The notes: a model not told the origin generated them from the sequence alone. A stretch of DNA of 52,980 bases from CAZKUN01 sp964555935 (GCA_964555935.1 CAZKUN010000031.1:1-52980), one strand, 5' to 3'. Positions 1-9,191 are shown, numbered from the stretch's first letter. Made by a program: numbers and translations.

Positions 1-470
1 TGGGCGTCACCTACATTACCACCCCGATGGGCGCGGATCATACGGCGGGAGCGGCGATCCCGAACCGGCCGGGAATCGGCGAGCTTGAGCTTGATACCTT
101 CAGCAAGCAGGACAAGGAGCTGCTGAGCATCGACCTGCAGTTGATGACGGGCGCGCTCGACGCGCTGGGCGTCTGCATGTTCACCGGTCCGCAGGTTTCG
201 AGCATTGAGATGTGGGCGAAGATCATGACGGCGGCCACGGGCGATCCGTGGACGCCGACGAAGCTGCTGGAACTGGCCGAGGAGATGATCGACCGGGAGC
301 GCGACTTCAATCGGCGCGCGGGCTTCACCGAGAAGGACGACCGGTTGCCGGAGCATTTCTACACCGAGCCGCTGGCGCCGAAGGATCCCGTGATGGATGT
401 GGACGACGCTCAGGCCGCGCGCATCACCGGCGGCGAACTGCGGGCATCAGATCGGTGGCCGGAGGAGTAG
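1..470 (+). CDS. Aldehyde:ferredoxin oxidoreductase, C-terminal part (5' truncated by window edge)
   Basis: The reading frame is open from base 3 and stops at 468-470, so only the last ~156 residues are present. The motif GVTYITTPMGADHTAG near the start of the visible part matches the conserved C-terminal domain of the tungsten/molybdenum pterin aldehyde:ferredoxin oxidoreductases, where a cysteine or similar residue plus GADHTAG lies near the cofactor site. The ending, with FNRRAGFTEKDDRLPEHFY, is the usual family tail. These enzymes oxidise aldehydes to acids with ferredoxin in the cytoplasm. The internal ATG at 27 is not the true start. The [4Fe-4S] and tungstopterin N-terminal domains lie upstream of the window, so intactness and substrate cannot be judged. 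Confidence 0.9.
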   Translation, partial: GVTYITTPMGADHTAGAAIPNRPGIGELELDTFSKQDKELLSIDLQLMTGALDALGVCMFTGPQVSSIEMWAKIMTAATGDPWTPTKLLELAEEMIDRERDFNRRAGFTEKDDRLPEHFYTEPLAPKDPVMDVDDAQAARITGGELRASDRWPEE

Positions 471-503
471 GGACGCGGCTGACGGCCTGGGAAGAGAATC
501 GCG

Positions 504-535
504 ACGGGCACGGCCTCAGTTGAGGCCGTGCCCGT
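504..535. terminator. Bidirectional hairpin terminator between convergent genes
   Basis: A perfect 15-bp inverted repeat (504-518 pairing with 521-535) with a 2-nt centre lies between the aldehyde oxidoreductase stop (470) and the convergent FecR-like gene end (560). It has no strong U tract on either side, so it is a stable stem that could stop or protect both transcripts rather than a classical intrinsic terminator. Confidence 0.6.
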
Positions 536-559
536 GTTCAGTTCTGGTCCGGGCGCTGA

Positions 560-1300
560 CTACTCGGCGGGATCTTCCTTCGCCGCCGGTTCCAGCGCTT
601 CCACCACGGACGTGCGCTCGACGTCAGTCAGGCCCCTCACATCCACGCTGCCGCCTGAGTTGACTCGCGCCGCGCTCCCGGCTTTGACAGCGATCGGTGG
701 CCCGCCGCCCGCTACCGCGACCGTGCCCTCGTGGACGAAGACGTTCGTCTCGCCGGTCGGAGCGACCTCAACCGAGAACGTGGTGCCGCGCACACCGGCC
801 GTTACGGTTGGGGTGCTGATCTCGAACTTCGACTCGGATGACAGCACGCCGACCACATCGACCCAGATCTTGCCGACGTTGAGGCTGAAGAGCGAGGTGG
901 TCGCCTTCTTCCTCTTGTTCATCCGGCACTTCTCAATGGTCAGCTCGGTATCGGCATCGGCCTTCATCCGCGTCCCGTCTGCCCAGCTCAATACGGCACT
1001 GGCCTTGGGACCGGTGCGGACGACCGTACCCGACTGCACGGACGCGTCGCCGGTAATGGCCTTGAAGCTGCTGCCGCCTGGCCCTTTGATTTCGACGGGG
1101 CCGACAACGTCGCTCACGCGGGTCACGTGCTGGACGACCGTGAGTGAGTTGGTGAATAGAATGGCTGTGAAGATGATCAGGACGAAACTTACGATGAACA
1201 ACACCGCCGCGCGTCTCAAGGTGGTGCCCCCCAATCGGTACGTGGTATGGCGCCTGGCCTGCAGGCGCAGAATCCCCTGACCATAGACGCTCATGGCCAT
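560..1300 (-). CDS. FecR-like domain membrane protein
   Basis: Predicted membrane-anchored protein of 246 aa if started at the ATG at 1300 (a second ATG at 1294 is equally possible). A longer frame opens at 1405 but adds an Arg-rich, poorly conserved stretch, so the inner start is preferred. One strong membrane segment (VLFIVSFVLIIFTAILFTN) follows a basic N-terminus, leaving a large outer domain. That domain carries the FecR pattern: VVGPVEIKG, VVRTGPKASAVLSWADGTRM, and FEISTPTVTAGVRGTTFSVEV followed by VHEGTVAV. FecR domains in this form are often anti-sigma-like sensors or generic surface proteins. No FecI-type sigma factor or TonB receptor is next to it, so a regulatory role is not supported by context. 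Confidence 0.75.
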   Translation of the reverse strand: MAMSVYGQGILRLQARRHTTYRLGGTTLRRAAVLFIVSFVLIIFTAILFTNSLTVVQHVTRVSDVVGPVEIKGPGGSSFKAITGDASVQSGTVVRTGPKASAVLSWADGTRMKADADTELTIEKCRMNKRKKATTSLFSLNVGKIWVDVVGVLSSESKFEISTPTVTAGVRGTTFSVEVAPTGETNVFVHEGTVAVAGGGPPIAVKAGSAARVNSGGSVDVRGLTDVERTSVVEALEPAAKEDPAE

Positions 1301-1449
1301 ACCTATGGTACCCCGGCCAGTGCGGCTCCAAACGCTCCGCCACCTAGCCGGGCTTCGGCGCCTCATCCATTCCCTCTGACGCCGGATCATGGTACACTGT
1401 TCCAAAGTCGTCGTCTATCCTGTATCGCCAGCGGGAAGTCACCGAACAG

Positions 1450-3411
1450 ATGACGCTCATCCGCTTCCTCCTCGCCACGAAGCACCGCCGACGCAGCCTG
1501 CTGCTGGTCGTGGTCATCACCATGACTATCCTTCTGGCGAACTACCGTTGGCGCGGCCTTGGCGGACCGTGGAAGACGCTCCTCGACTCGCTTGAGATGA
1601 AGACCATCGACTGGCGCTTCCAGCAGCGGGGTGAGCGCGCGGCGCCTCCAGACGTCGTGATCGCAGCCATTGATGATGAGAGCCTTCAGCAGGAGGGGCG
1701 GTGGCCGTGGCGACGAGAGAAGCTCGCCGACCTCACCCGCGCGCTCCACGAGGCCGGCGCTCGAGCGATCGTGTACGACGTGTTCCTCACAGAACCCCAA
1801 GGGCCGGAGCCGGCCGACGCGGCATCCGACGCCGCGTTCGCCGCGGCTAGCCGCGAGTCAGGCAACGTCCACTATGCGTGGATCGGCAGAGGTGAGCCCG
1901 GGCGAGAGATCCCCGCGGAGCGGATGGATGCCTTTCGGCGCAGCGCGTGGTCGATGGACATCGCTCCGGACGCCATTCAGCAACTGAAGGAGTTCGATGG
2001 CGCTACGCCGCCGCTGACCGAATTCATCGACGGCGCGCGGGCCCTCGGCTACGGGAACGTGGGCGCCTCGGATGACGGCGTCTTCCGTTGGTACATTTTG
2101 GCAATGCAGTTTGAGGGTCAGGTGTACCCGTCTTTGGCCCTGTCCGTGGCCGCCGCTGATCTGGGGATTGATCCGAAGGACATTGAGATTGAGCCGAATC
2201 AGTACATCCGGCTGGGGCAGCAAGGGCAGCTCCCGCTCATAGGCAACGGTGCCGTGTTCCTCGATTTCTTGGGGCCGACTGGAACGATCCCGCATAAGTC
2301 GGTTACCGACATACTGGACGGACACGTTGAGCCGGGCGAGATCGCCGGGAAGATCGTGATCGTCGGCGAGACGGCCCAAGGGCGACCCGCGGACATCCGG
2401 GGCTGTCCGCTCGACTCGGAGTTTTACGGCGTCGAACTCCAAGCCACGGCCATCGTGAATCTGCTTGAGCAGCGAGCCATGCGGCTGTCGACCGGTTGGG
2501 CCGACATGTTCATCGCGCTTGGTTTCGGCCTGGTGCTAGGGCTACTACTGACGCTCGTGCGACCGGGCTACGGGGTCGTTGTTAGCGCCCTTGCGTTCGG
2601 CGCCTACAACTACGGCTGCCTGGTGGCGTTCTCTCGGGCGAACTACCTGCTGCCGATGGCCGCGCCGAATGTTGCGATCATCGCCATCGTGCTCGCGATT
2701 CTGATCTACCGTCTCTCAACCGAGGAGCGGCATCGGAATCAGATCACCGCGACGTTCGGGCTATTCGTGCCGCCAGAGGTCGTCTCCAGCCTCACCGCCC
2801 AGGACGCGCGAGTCGAGCGTCTCGGCGCTGAACGCCGCCACATCACCGTGCTGTTCGCGGACGTGCGCGATTTCACGGCCTACTCCGAGCATAACCGGGC
2901 CGAGGAGGTCGTCGCGCTTCTGAACCGCTACTTCTCCATGATGCACGATGTGGTCTGGGAGTTTGGCGGCACGCTCGACAAGTACATGGGCGACGGGCTG
3001 ATGGCATTCTTCGGCGCGCCCACGGTCCAGGAGGACCACGCCGAACGCGCGGTGCAGGCCGCCGTTGAGATGCAGCGTCGGATTGCGGTCCACAGGGACG
3101 AGTGGGCGGCTTTCGGCATGGACCATCTGCGTGTCGGCATGGGCCTGCACGTTGGCGAGGTCCTGGTGGGGCTTACGGGCTCCAAGGGGCGAATGCAGTA
3201 CACGTGCATGGGTGATGTTGTCAATCTCGCCTCGCGCCTTGAGGAAGCCACGCGCGACGTCGACGCCGACATCATCATCTCAGAGGCCCTGCGCAATGTC
3301 GTCAAGGACCTCGTGCCCACCGAGCCCATCGGGTGGATGCCGATCCGTGGCCTGTCGACCGAAGTCATGACCTATGCCGTGCGCGTTGACGATATGATAG
3401 ACAAAAGCTGA
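1450..3411 (+). CDS. CHASE2-domain adenylate/guanylate cyclase
   Basis: Membrane sensor cyclase of 653 aa. Residues ~15-31 form a first membrane segment. Residues ~45-340 are a CHASE2 extracellular sensor (DVVIAAIDDESLQQEGRWPW, AIVYDVFLTEP, GKIVIVGETAQG). Three further membrane segments lie at ~352-420, and a class III nucleotide cyclase domain at ~463-645. Catalytic residues look complete: metal-binding D471 (LFADVRDFT) and D515 (KYMGDGLMAFFG), and the transition-state pair N592 and R596 (GDVVNLASRLE). The enzyme should make cAMP (or cGMP) inside the cell in response to an outside ligand that cannot be named. It is 100 bp upstream of a same-strand Ser/Thr kinase gene, which suggests a joint signalling unit. 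Divergent from the FecR-like gene. Confidence 0.92.
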   Translation: MTLIRFLLATKHRRRSLLLVVVITMTILLANYRWRGLGGPWKTLLDSLEMKTIDWRFQQRGERAAPPDVVIAAIDDESLQQEGRWPWRREKLADLTRALHEAGARAIVYDVFLTEPQGPEPADAASDAAFAAASRESGNVHYAWIGRGEPGREIPAERMDAFRRSAWSMDIAPDAIQQLKEFDGATPPLTEFIDGARALGYGNVGASDDGVFRWYILAMQFEGQVYPSLALSVAAADLGIDPKDIEIEPNQYIRLGQQGQLPLIGNGAVFLDFLGPTGTIPHKSVTDILDGHVEPGEIAGKIVIVGETAQGRPADIRGCPLDSEFYGVELQATAIVNLLEQRAMRLSTGWADMFIALGFGLVLGLLLTLVRPGYGVVVSALAFGAYNYGCLVAFSRANYLLPMAAPNVAIIAIVLAILIYRLSTEERHRNQITATFGLFVPPEVVSSLTAQDARVERLGAERRHITVLFADVRDFTAYSEHNRAEEVVALLNRYFSMMHDVVWEFGGTLDKYMGDGLMAFFGAPTVQEDHAERAVQAAVEMQRRIAVHRDEWAAFGMDHLRVGMGLHVGEVLVGLTGSKGRMQYTCMGDVVNLASRLEEATRDVDADIIISEALRNVVKDLVPTEPIGWMPIRGLSTEVMTYAVRVDDMIDKS

Positions 3412-3511
3412 GTTTGGGTCCCCGGACAGGAGCCCGCGCGCGGTCTGTGGAATAGTCTCACTCCGGGCGCGCGGAGTTCACCCCGCGCCGTAGCGGACGA
3501 GGTAGAGCGAT

Positions 3512-5821
3512 TTGGAATTCGACATTCGCGACGCGATAGACGGGCAATTCAAGGTCGTCGAGAAACACAGGGGAGGGATGAGTCTCCTCTACGTGACCGT
3601 CGACGACTTTTCGCAGAAGCGATTCGCCATCAAGACGATCAAGGAGGAAAGCCTCAACGATCGTCAGATGGTCAACCGTTTCGCCGCGGAAGCCCGCACG
3701 TGGATGAACATCCCCTACCATAACAACGTGGTCCACGCGATCCTCTGCCGCGACCTCAATAGCCAACCGTTCCTCATCCTCGAGTACATCGAGGGCACCG
3801 ATCTGCAGGCGTTGCTCGATAACGAGAGGCCGCTCTCGGTCCCGCAAGTGCTCGACTACGCGGTTCAGTTCTCAGGCGGAATGGCCCACGTTCACAACAG
3901 CTCGCCGCCCGGGTCGAGCTTCGGCATCGTGCATCGTGATATCAAGCCCGGCAACGTGATGATCACCCGTGGCGGGGTCGTCAAGATTACGGACTTTGGC
4001 CTGGCGAAGGCGTATGGCACCAGCACGCGGCTGACCCCGTCCGCGACCGGCATGGGCACGTACACTTACATGCCGCCCGAGCAGTTCGTCGATGCCGGAT
4101 CGGCCGACAAGACGAGTGACATCTATTCGTTTGGCGTCGTTCTCTACCAGATGCTCACTGGCGTAGTTCCCTTCGGCGGCAAGAGCCTTGGCGCGCTGAT
4201 GCACTCCATCATCAACGACCGGCCCGTCCGTCCACGGAAGCGCAACCCCGATATCCCTAAGCCGCTCGAGCGCGTCATCCTCAAGTGCATGGCCAAGAAG
4301 CGTGACGAACGCTTCCAGGGCTTCGAGGAGATCGAGGCTGAACTCGTCGCGATCCAGGCCGCGTTGCCCGAAGGACTCGCGCGGCTGGCGTGCGCGGCGT
4401 GCGGTTTCCAGACCAAGCAGAAGTACCCCACCTGCCATGTCTGCTCCGGTCACATGCGGCCCCTTTCGGGCGAGGAGCCCAAGCCTGACGAGTCCGATCT
4501 CTTCGCCACGGTCGCCATAGGCGCCGACGGCGAGATGGCCGTGGCCGAGGGCGGCACCGGCCCGAGCGCATCGACCGCGCCCCCTGCGGGAGACGCGGAG
4601 TCGCTCTACCGCGAGGGTGTGGCGCTTCGCGAGGCGGGCAGCCTGCGGCACGCCCTGGGCAAGCTGCGCGCGGCCCACGAGGCGGATCCGGCCTCCACCA
4701 CGATCCGCGCCCAACTCGATGAAGTCGCGCTGGCCTACGCTCACTCGAAACGCAAGAAAGCCGCCGACACGAAGACCTATAATTGGCCCATGTTTCGCTG
4801 CTCCGTGGTGCGGACGGGCTACACGCCGGAACACGTGCTTCCACCCCTCGGTCAGCGCTGGCAGACGAATCTTGGCCAGTGGATCTTCGGCGCTCCCGCG
4901 ATCTCTGACTCCACCGTCTTTGTTGGCGCTCGGCAGGAGGAAGCCGGGCGATATGGACGCTTGTGCGCGCTGGATCGCAAGGGCAATATCACCTGGGAGG
5001 TCGTCGTCAGCTACGAGGTAAACTCGTCGCCTGCCGTGCTGGAGGGATCGCGGTTGTTCATCGGCCTCGAGCGTCGCCTGGCGTGTCTCGACACGGGGAC
5101 GGGGCGCACGATCTGGGAGTTGCCGACCCACGACATCGTGCAAAGCTCGCCGGCCATCTGGCGCGGTATGGTCTACGTTGGCTCCCAAGACGGTCACCTC
5201 TACGCGGCGGACGCTCAGACGGGCCGGCGCCGCTGGGCCTTCCCTACGGAGATGGGCATTCTCTCCTCGCCGGCGGTCTGGAAAGACCGCGTGTTTATCG
5301 GCTCGCGAGACCACCGCGTCTATGCCCTCCGCGCGGCCGATGGCGCGCTGCTTTGGGACTTCATGACCGGCGATGAGATCGTCTCTACGCCCGCGTATGC
5401 CAAGGACTCGATCGTCGTGGGATCGCTGGATCATCGCGTCTACTGCATCGACGCAGCCAGTGGCAAGAAGCGCTGGGAGTTCCACACCGCGGGGCCCGTC
5501 GACTCGTCCCCCGCCGTAGCGGGCAAGACCGTCTTCATAGGCTCCCGCGACCGCAACATCTACGCGCTCGACCTCGCCACGGGGGAGCGACGCTGGTCGT
5601 TCGAAACAGGCGACTGGGTCCAATCCAGCCCGGCCGTGTCCGGTGGAGTCGTCTACTGCGGGTCGCACGACGGTTCGCTGTACGGTCTCGAGACCGATAC
5701 GGGCGCGCAGGTGTGGAAGTGGGAACTCGGTGGCGAGGTCCGCTCATCGCCCGCGGTCAGCGGAAGCACCATCGTCGTCGGCTGCAACGACGGCTGCGTC
5801 TACTGCTTCAACGAACGCTAG
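3512..5821 (+). CDS. Ser/Thr protein kinase fused to zinc ribbon, TPR and PQQ-type beta-propeller
   Basis: A 769-aa protein read from a TTG start with GAGG upstream. Kinase domain at ~10-285: catalytic K41 (FAIKTIK), C-helix E60, HRDIKPGN at 141-148, DFG at 161-163, and MPPE at 187-190 in place of APE. The glycine-rich loop is weak (KHRGGMS). Next comes a CxxC...CxxC zinc ribbon (C294, C297, C308, C311), an acidic/Ala-rich linker, one TPR-like unit (~361-396), then from ~424 to the end a PQQ-type propeller with repeated VYVGSQDGHLYAADAQTG-like blades and SSPAV motifs. No membrane segment separates kinase from propeller, so the propeller should be cytosolic, which is unusual because such propellers are mostly exported. 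It probably phosphorylates Ser/Thr proteins; its signal and targets are unknown. Confidence 0.92.
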   Translation: MEFDIRDAIDGQFKVVEKHRGGMSLLYVTVDDFSQKRFAIKTIKEESLNDRQMVNRFAAEARTWMNIPYHNNVVHAILCRDLNSQPFLILEYIEGTDLQALLDNERPLSVPQVLDYAVQFSGGMAHVHNSSPPGSSFGIVHRDIKPGNVMITRGGVVKITDFGLAKAYGTSTRLTPSATGMGTYTYMPPEQFVDAGSADKTSDIYSFGVVLYQMLTGVVPFGGKSLGALMHSIINDRPVRPRKRNPDIPKPLERVILKCMAKKRDERFQGFEEIEAELVAIQAALPEGLARLACAACGFQTKQKYPTCHVCSGHMRPLSGEEPKPDESDLFATVAIGADGEMAVAEGGTGPSASTAPPAGDAESLYREGVALREAGSLRHALGKLRAAHEADPASTTIRAQLDEVALAYAHSKRKKAADTKTYNWPMFRCSVVRTGYTPEHVLPPLGQRWQTNLGQWIFGAPAISDSTVFVGARQEEAGRYGRLCALDRKGNITWEVVVSYEVNSSPAVLEGSRLFIGLERRLACLDTGTGRTIWELPTHDIVQSSPAIWRGMVYVGSQDGHLYAADAQTGRRRWAFPTEMGILSSPAVWKDRVFIGSRDHRVYALRAADGALLWDFMTGDEIVSTPAYAKDSIVVGSLDHRVYCIDAASGKKRWEFHTAGPVDSSPAVAGKTVFIGSRDRNIYALDLATGERRWSFETGDWVQSSPAVSGGVVYCGSHDGSLYGLETDTGAQVWKWELGGEVRSSPAVSGSTIVVGCNDGCVYCFNER

Positions 5822-5857
5822 TTCGTCGCGCCGTCGCATCCCCCGGAGGCCTCATTC

Positions 5858-7171
5858 ATGACCAAGTACGATGTCATCGTGGTCGGTGGCGGAACCGCCG
5901 GCGCATGCGCGGGAATCGCCGCGGGGCGCCAGGGCGCGAAGACGCTCATCCTCGATCAACACGGCTTCCTGGGCGGCAGTCAAACCGGCGCCCTCGTTGT
6001 GCCGATCATGAACTTCTCGACGTCGAAAGAAGTCCTGATTCGCGGGCTCAACGAGGAGATCATCTCCCGATGCGACGCGCGCGGCGCGGGGCAAGACGGC
6101 GTTTGGTTCGATCCCGAGGAGCTGAAGTTCGTTCTTGAGGAGATGGCTATTGAGGCGGGTGTCGATCTGCTCTACCACGCCCAATTCGCCGAGCCTATCC
6201 TGGACGAGTCCTCGATGACCGGGGTCATGACGCTGAGCAAGTCCGGTCGTCGTCCGTTCTTCGCCCGCCAGGTCATCGACTGCACGGGCGATGCTGACGT
6301 GGCACACCGCGCGGGCGTTCCGACGGAATCGGGCCGCCCCGAAGACGGGATGAACCAGTCGGCGTCGCTCCGCTTCATCATGGCGGGCGTGGACTGGGAT
6401 GCCCTCGGCGCGTTTCTGCATGAGAAGTCCGGCAATCCCCACACGCCGCCCAAGTTCAGCTTCGGTTTCTCGCGCGGGCTCGGGCACTCATCACATCTCG
6501 AGGCCCTCGTCGATCAGGCCGAGGCGGACGGCGTCTTCAGCCCCGAAGAGGGCGGCTATATTCAGGCGTTTACCATCCCCAACCGGCCCGGCGAGATGGC
6601 CTTCAACTGCCCGCGCATCACGCATGTCAACGGCACGCTCGTCGAGGATCTCACGCGCTGCCAAGTACTGGGCCGCCAACGCATCCGCAAGGTCATCGAG
6701 TTCTGCAAGCGCTACATGGCCGGCTTCGACGACGCCTATCTCGATCTGGTGGCGCCGATGGTGGGCATCCGCGAGACCCGGCGCATTGTTGGCGAGTACG
6801 TTCTGACCATTGACGATGTGCTGGGCTGCGCCAAGTTCGATGACGGTGTCGCGCGGAATTGCTACCCGATCGACATCCACAATCCCACCGGCGAGGGGAC
6901 GACGCTGAGACGCCTCCCGCCGGATGAGTACCACGAGATTCCGTATCGGTGCCTGGTGCCGCTGAAGGTGGATGACCTGCTCGTCGCGGGTCGATGCATC
7001 TCTGCCAGTTTCGATGCGCAGAGCAGCATACGCGTGCAGGCGAACTGTCGGGCCTTTGGCGAAGCAGCCGGTGTCGCCGCGGCGATGTGCGCGGCGAGCA
7101 ACACCTCGCCTCGTGACTTGCCGGCCGATGAACTTATCGAGAACCTCCGCGCGCAGGGGGCGTATGTCTGA
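5858..7171 (+). CDS. FAD-dependent oxidoreductase (FAD_oxidored family)
   Basis: A 437-aa cytoplasmic flavoprotein. The N-terminal Rossmann motif VIVVGGGTAGACAG (residues ~6-19) and the acidic residue after strand 2 (LILDQHG) bind FAD. The GFLGGSQTGAL stretch, ARQVIDCTGDADVAHRAG, the IRETRRIVGEYVLT block and the C-terminal LLVAGRCISAS...RVQANCRAFGEAAGVAAAM motif are typical of the FAD_oxidored family. Substrates of this family are mostly unknown. GGAGG lies 8 nt before the ATG. It is 36 bp downstream of the kinase gene and 3 bp upstream of a PfkB kinase, so the last two are very likely co-translated. A second, diverged member of the same family is at 27207..28448. Confidence 0.88.
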   Translation: MTKYDVIVVGGGTAGACAGIAAGRQGAKTLILDQHGFLGGSQTGALVVPIMNFSTSKEVLIRGLNEEIISRCDARGAGQDGVWFDPEELKFVLEEMAIEAGVDLLYHAQFAEPILDESSMTGVMTLSKSGRRPFFARQVIDCTGDADVAHRAGVPTESGRPEDGMNQSASLRFIMAGVDWDALGAFLHEKSGNPHTPPKFSFGFSRGLGHSSHLEALVDQAEADGVFSPEEGGYIQAFTIPNRPGEMAFNCPRITHVNGTLVEDLTRCQVLGRQRIRKVIEFCKRYMAGFDDAYLDLVAPMVGIRETRRIVGEYVLTIDDVLGCAKFDDGVARNCYPIDIHNPTGEGTTLRRLPPDEYHEIPYRCLVPLKVDDLLVAGRCISASFDAQSSIRVQANCRAFGEAAGVAAAMCAASNTSPRDLPADELIENLRAQGAYV

Positions 7172-7174
7172 GAC

Positions 7175-8110
7175 ATGACCAACCCATCCCGCCCCTACAC
7201 GATCCTCGCGTTCGGTGACCTCAACGTTGACCTCATCCTCTCCGGCATGGCGGAGCCGCCGAAGTTTGGTGGCGAGGTGTTGGCCGATGACCTCGGCATG
7301 CACGCCGGAGGCTCGACAGCCAACTGCGCGATGTGCTGCGCCCAACTGGGGATGCCAACGGCCATCGTCTGCAATGTCGGACAGGATTCGTTCGGCGAGT
7401 TCCTGATCCGCGAGATGGCGCGGATCGGCGTGGCGACGGGACACGTGCTCCGGCACTCATCGCTACGCACGGGCATCACGGTGTCGCTTTCGATGCCCGA
7501 TGATCGCGCGTTCGTGACGCACCTGGGCACGATCGATTCACTCGCCGCCGGTGATGCCACGCCCGAGCTTCTCGGTACCGGGCGGCATCTGCACGTGGGT
7601 GGGTACTACTTGCAGGCGAAGCTGCGGCCCGGTCTCGCCGAAGTCTTTAGGGCGGCCCACGAGGCGGGATGCACGACGTCGCTCGATACGGGCTACGATC
7701 CGGATGAGGAGTGGCGCGAGGGGTTGCTTGAGGTGCTTGCGGAGACGGATGTCTTCCTTCCGAACGAGACCGAGGCCGCCGGTATCACGGGCATCGATGA
7801 GCCGCGCGCCGCGCTGGATGAGCTAAAGAAGCACTGTCGGGTCGTGGCGATGAAGCTCGGTCCGGACGGATCAATTGCGGCAGCGGAGGGCGCGGCTTGC
7901 AAGGCGCCGGGGATACGGGTCGAAGTGGCCGACACGACATGCTGCGGCGACGCGTTCAACGCGGGCTTTCTACGCGAATGGCTTGACGGGAAGAGCCTCG
8001 ATGAGTGCCTGCGCATGGGCAACGCGTGTGGGGCGCTCGTCGCGACCGCGCCGGGGAACTCCGCGCAGCTCTTGGCGAACGGCGGGGCGGAAAGAATGTT
8101 GGCGGGCTAG
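7175..8110 (+). CDS. PfkB-family carbohydrate/nucleoside kinase with altered anion hole
   Basis: A 311-aa ribokinase-fold kinase. Signature 1 is visible at ~35-70 (GGEVLADDL, HAGGSTANCAMCCAQLG), the substrate lid and the LPNETEAAGI stretch at 195-204, and the C-terminal signature at 253-265. In that signature the usual DTTGAGD reads DTTCCGD: the catalytic base D259 is kept but G256 and A257 of the anion hole are both cysteine. The enzyme should phosphorylate a sugar or a similar alcohol with ATP. The substrate is not identifiable, though coupling with the FAD oxidoreductase 3 bp upstream suggests they share a pathway. It converges on the next gene with 7 bp between stops and no visible terminator. 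Confidence 0.88.
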   Translation: MTNPSRPYTILAFGDLNVDLILSGMAEPPKFGGEVLADDLGMHAGGSTANCAMCCAQLGMPTAIVCNVGQDSFGEFLIREMARIGVATGHVLRHSSLRTGITVSLSMPDDRAFVTHLGTIDSLAAGDATPELLGTGRHLHVGGYYLQAKLRPGLAEVFRAAHEAGCTTSLDTGYDPDEEWREGLLEVLAETDVFLPNETEAAGITGIDEPRAALDELKKHCRVVAMKLGPDGSIAAAEGAACKAPGIRVEVADTTCCGDAFNAGFLREWLDGKSLDECLRMGNACGALVATAPGNSAQLLANGGAERMLAG

Positions 8111-8117
8111 GTGCGGC

Positions 8118-9191
8118 TCAGTAGGCCCAGCCGTCGGTCGCCCGTTCCTCGGAGATCAGTTCCAGTTCGATCGTGCCCACGTCGGTCTCCTCGCCGCTCT
8201 TCACCTCGACGCCCGGCTTCCTGGCCTCCCACGCGCGATTCCAGTTCCGCGGGTTCTGGATCAATTGGGCGACTGACTTCTTCCCTGGCGAATTGCCAGC
8301 CCTGATGCGCAGCACGTGCGTGCTTGGACGGATGGGGCCCAGTCTGAAGGTGCCGTCCGGCGCGACGGGCTTCACGTCGGTGGAGTGGGACCGGTTCTCC
8401 TTATCGAGCCTCTCGAGACCTGCGGAGGCACGGAAGTAGATATCCTCGTCCGCCTTCTCCGGGCGCAGTGTGTCCCCGACGATGAAGCCGCCACGTTGGA
8501 GACGGATGTCCGGGATCACGCATGCCGTCTCGTCCTCGAAGCGGATTTCACCGGAATGGGCAGGCACGTAGTCACGCGCGCGCGCCCGGATTCGAGCCGC
8601 AGGCTCGGTCGTGGGGCTGATATGGTTGGCCGCGTAGCGCCCATCAGCATCGGTGACTGCGTTCCCCCCTGGCAAGACTACGCGGGCACCCTCGATGGGT
8701 TCGCCCGTGTCGAGATCGACGACGCGGCCGGTTGCGTTGGCGCCACGGTAGAGGGTGAATCTGCAGGTGTCTGGCGCGCTTGCGAGGTCAGAGATGCGGG
8801 CATGATCGCTGTCGCTACCGCGGGCGTAGCCAAGGCACGAGACCCCCAGTGACAGGCCTCGGGAAGTGATGTTGTAGACCACCCAGTCACCGTCTGTACC
8901 CGCGATCGGGAAGTGGTGCCTGCTCGTCGCTGGTTGCTGTTCCAGCAACATGTTCCTCGCCGTCAGCTCTGCGCCGATCAGGGGACCACCGAGCTTGTCC
9001 GTGGCGATCACGCGCACTTGACGCGCGTCGGGCTGGACGTCCTCGCCGCTATGGAATGGATACTCGGCGGCGAACCCGGCGGCTGTCTCACGCTCTCCCT
9101 GCGCCAATACCCAACAGACGCCCGCAGTCACTGCCACGATGCCGACGATGGTGGCCCATCCCAGGGCTCTGCGTCTCATGCCCATGCCCAT
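8118..9191 (-). CDS. Membrane-anchored protein with carboxypeptidase-regulatory-like domain
   Basis: A 357-aa protein with an N-terminal signal or anchor (RRRALGWATIVGIVAVTAG and on to residue ~31). The exported part has at least one carboxypeptidase regulatory-like (transthyretin-fold) module: ATGRVVDLDTGEPIEGARVV followed by VTDADGRYAA at ~155-195. Another candidate beta module is near residues 57-100 (VRVIATDKLGGPLIGAELTA). Such modules act as adhesion or spacer domains; no catalytic domain is visible, so no enzymatic function is assigned. Several ATG codons cluster at the start (MGMGM), leaving the exact start open by four residues. The gene runs opposite to the riboswitch region, and its start lies 70 bp from the promoter at 9261. 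Confidence 0.7.
   Translation of the reverse strand: MGMGMRRRALGWATIVGIVAVTAGVCWVLAQGERETAAGFAAEYPFHSGEDVQPDARQVRVIATDKLGGPLIGAELTARNMLLEQQPATSRHHFPIAGTDGDWVVYNITSRGLSLGVSCLGYARGSDSDHARISDLASAPDTCRFTLYRGANATGRVVDLDTGEPIEGARVVLPGGNAVTDADGRYAANHISPTTEPAARIRARARDYVPAHSGEIRFEDETACVIPDIRLQRGGFIVGDTLRPEKADEDIYFRASAGLERLDKENRSHSTDVKPVAPDGTFRLGPIRPSTHVLRIRAGNSPGKKSVAQLIQNPRNWNRAWEARKPGVEVKSGEETDVGTIELELISEERATDGWAY

Noticed and set aside
528..1280. Plus-strand frame opposite the FecR-like gene
   Set aside because: It is rich in Ser/Thr/Pro, has no motif, and the minus strand has a membrane segment plus a FecR pattern.
3412..3511. Possible hairpin between the cyclase and kinase genes
   Set aside because: The best stem is only about 6 bp with no U tract, too weak to call a terminator.
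3872..5668. Long open frame on the minus strand inside the kinase-propeller gene
   Set aside because: It mirrors the codon periodicity of the high-GC gene on the other strand, encodes Arg/Ala-rich low-complexity protein without motifs, and the plus-strand product is clearly a kinase.
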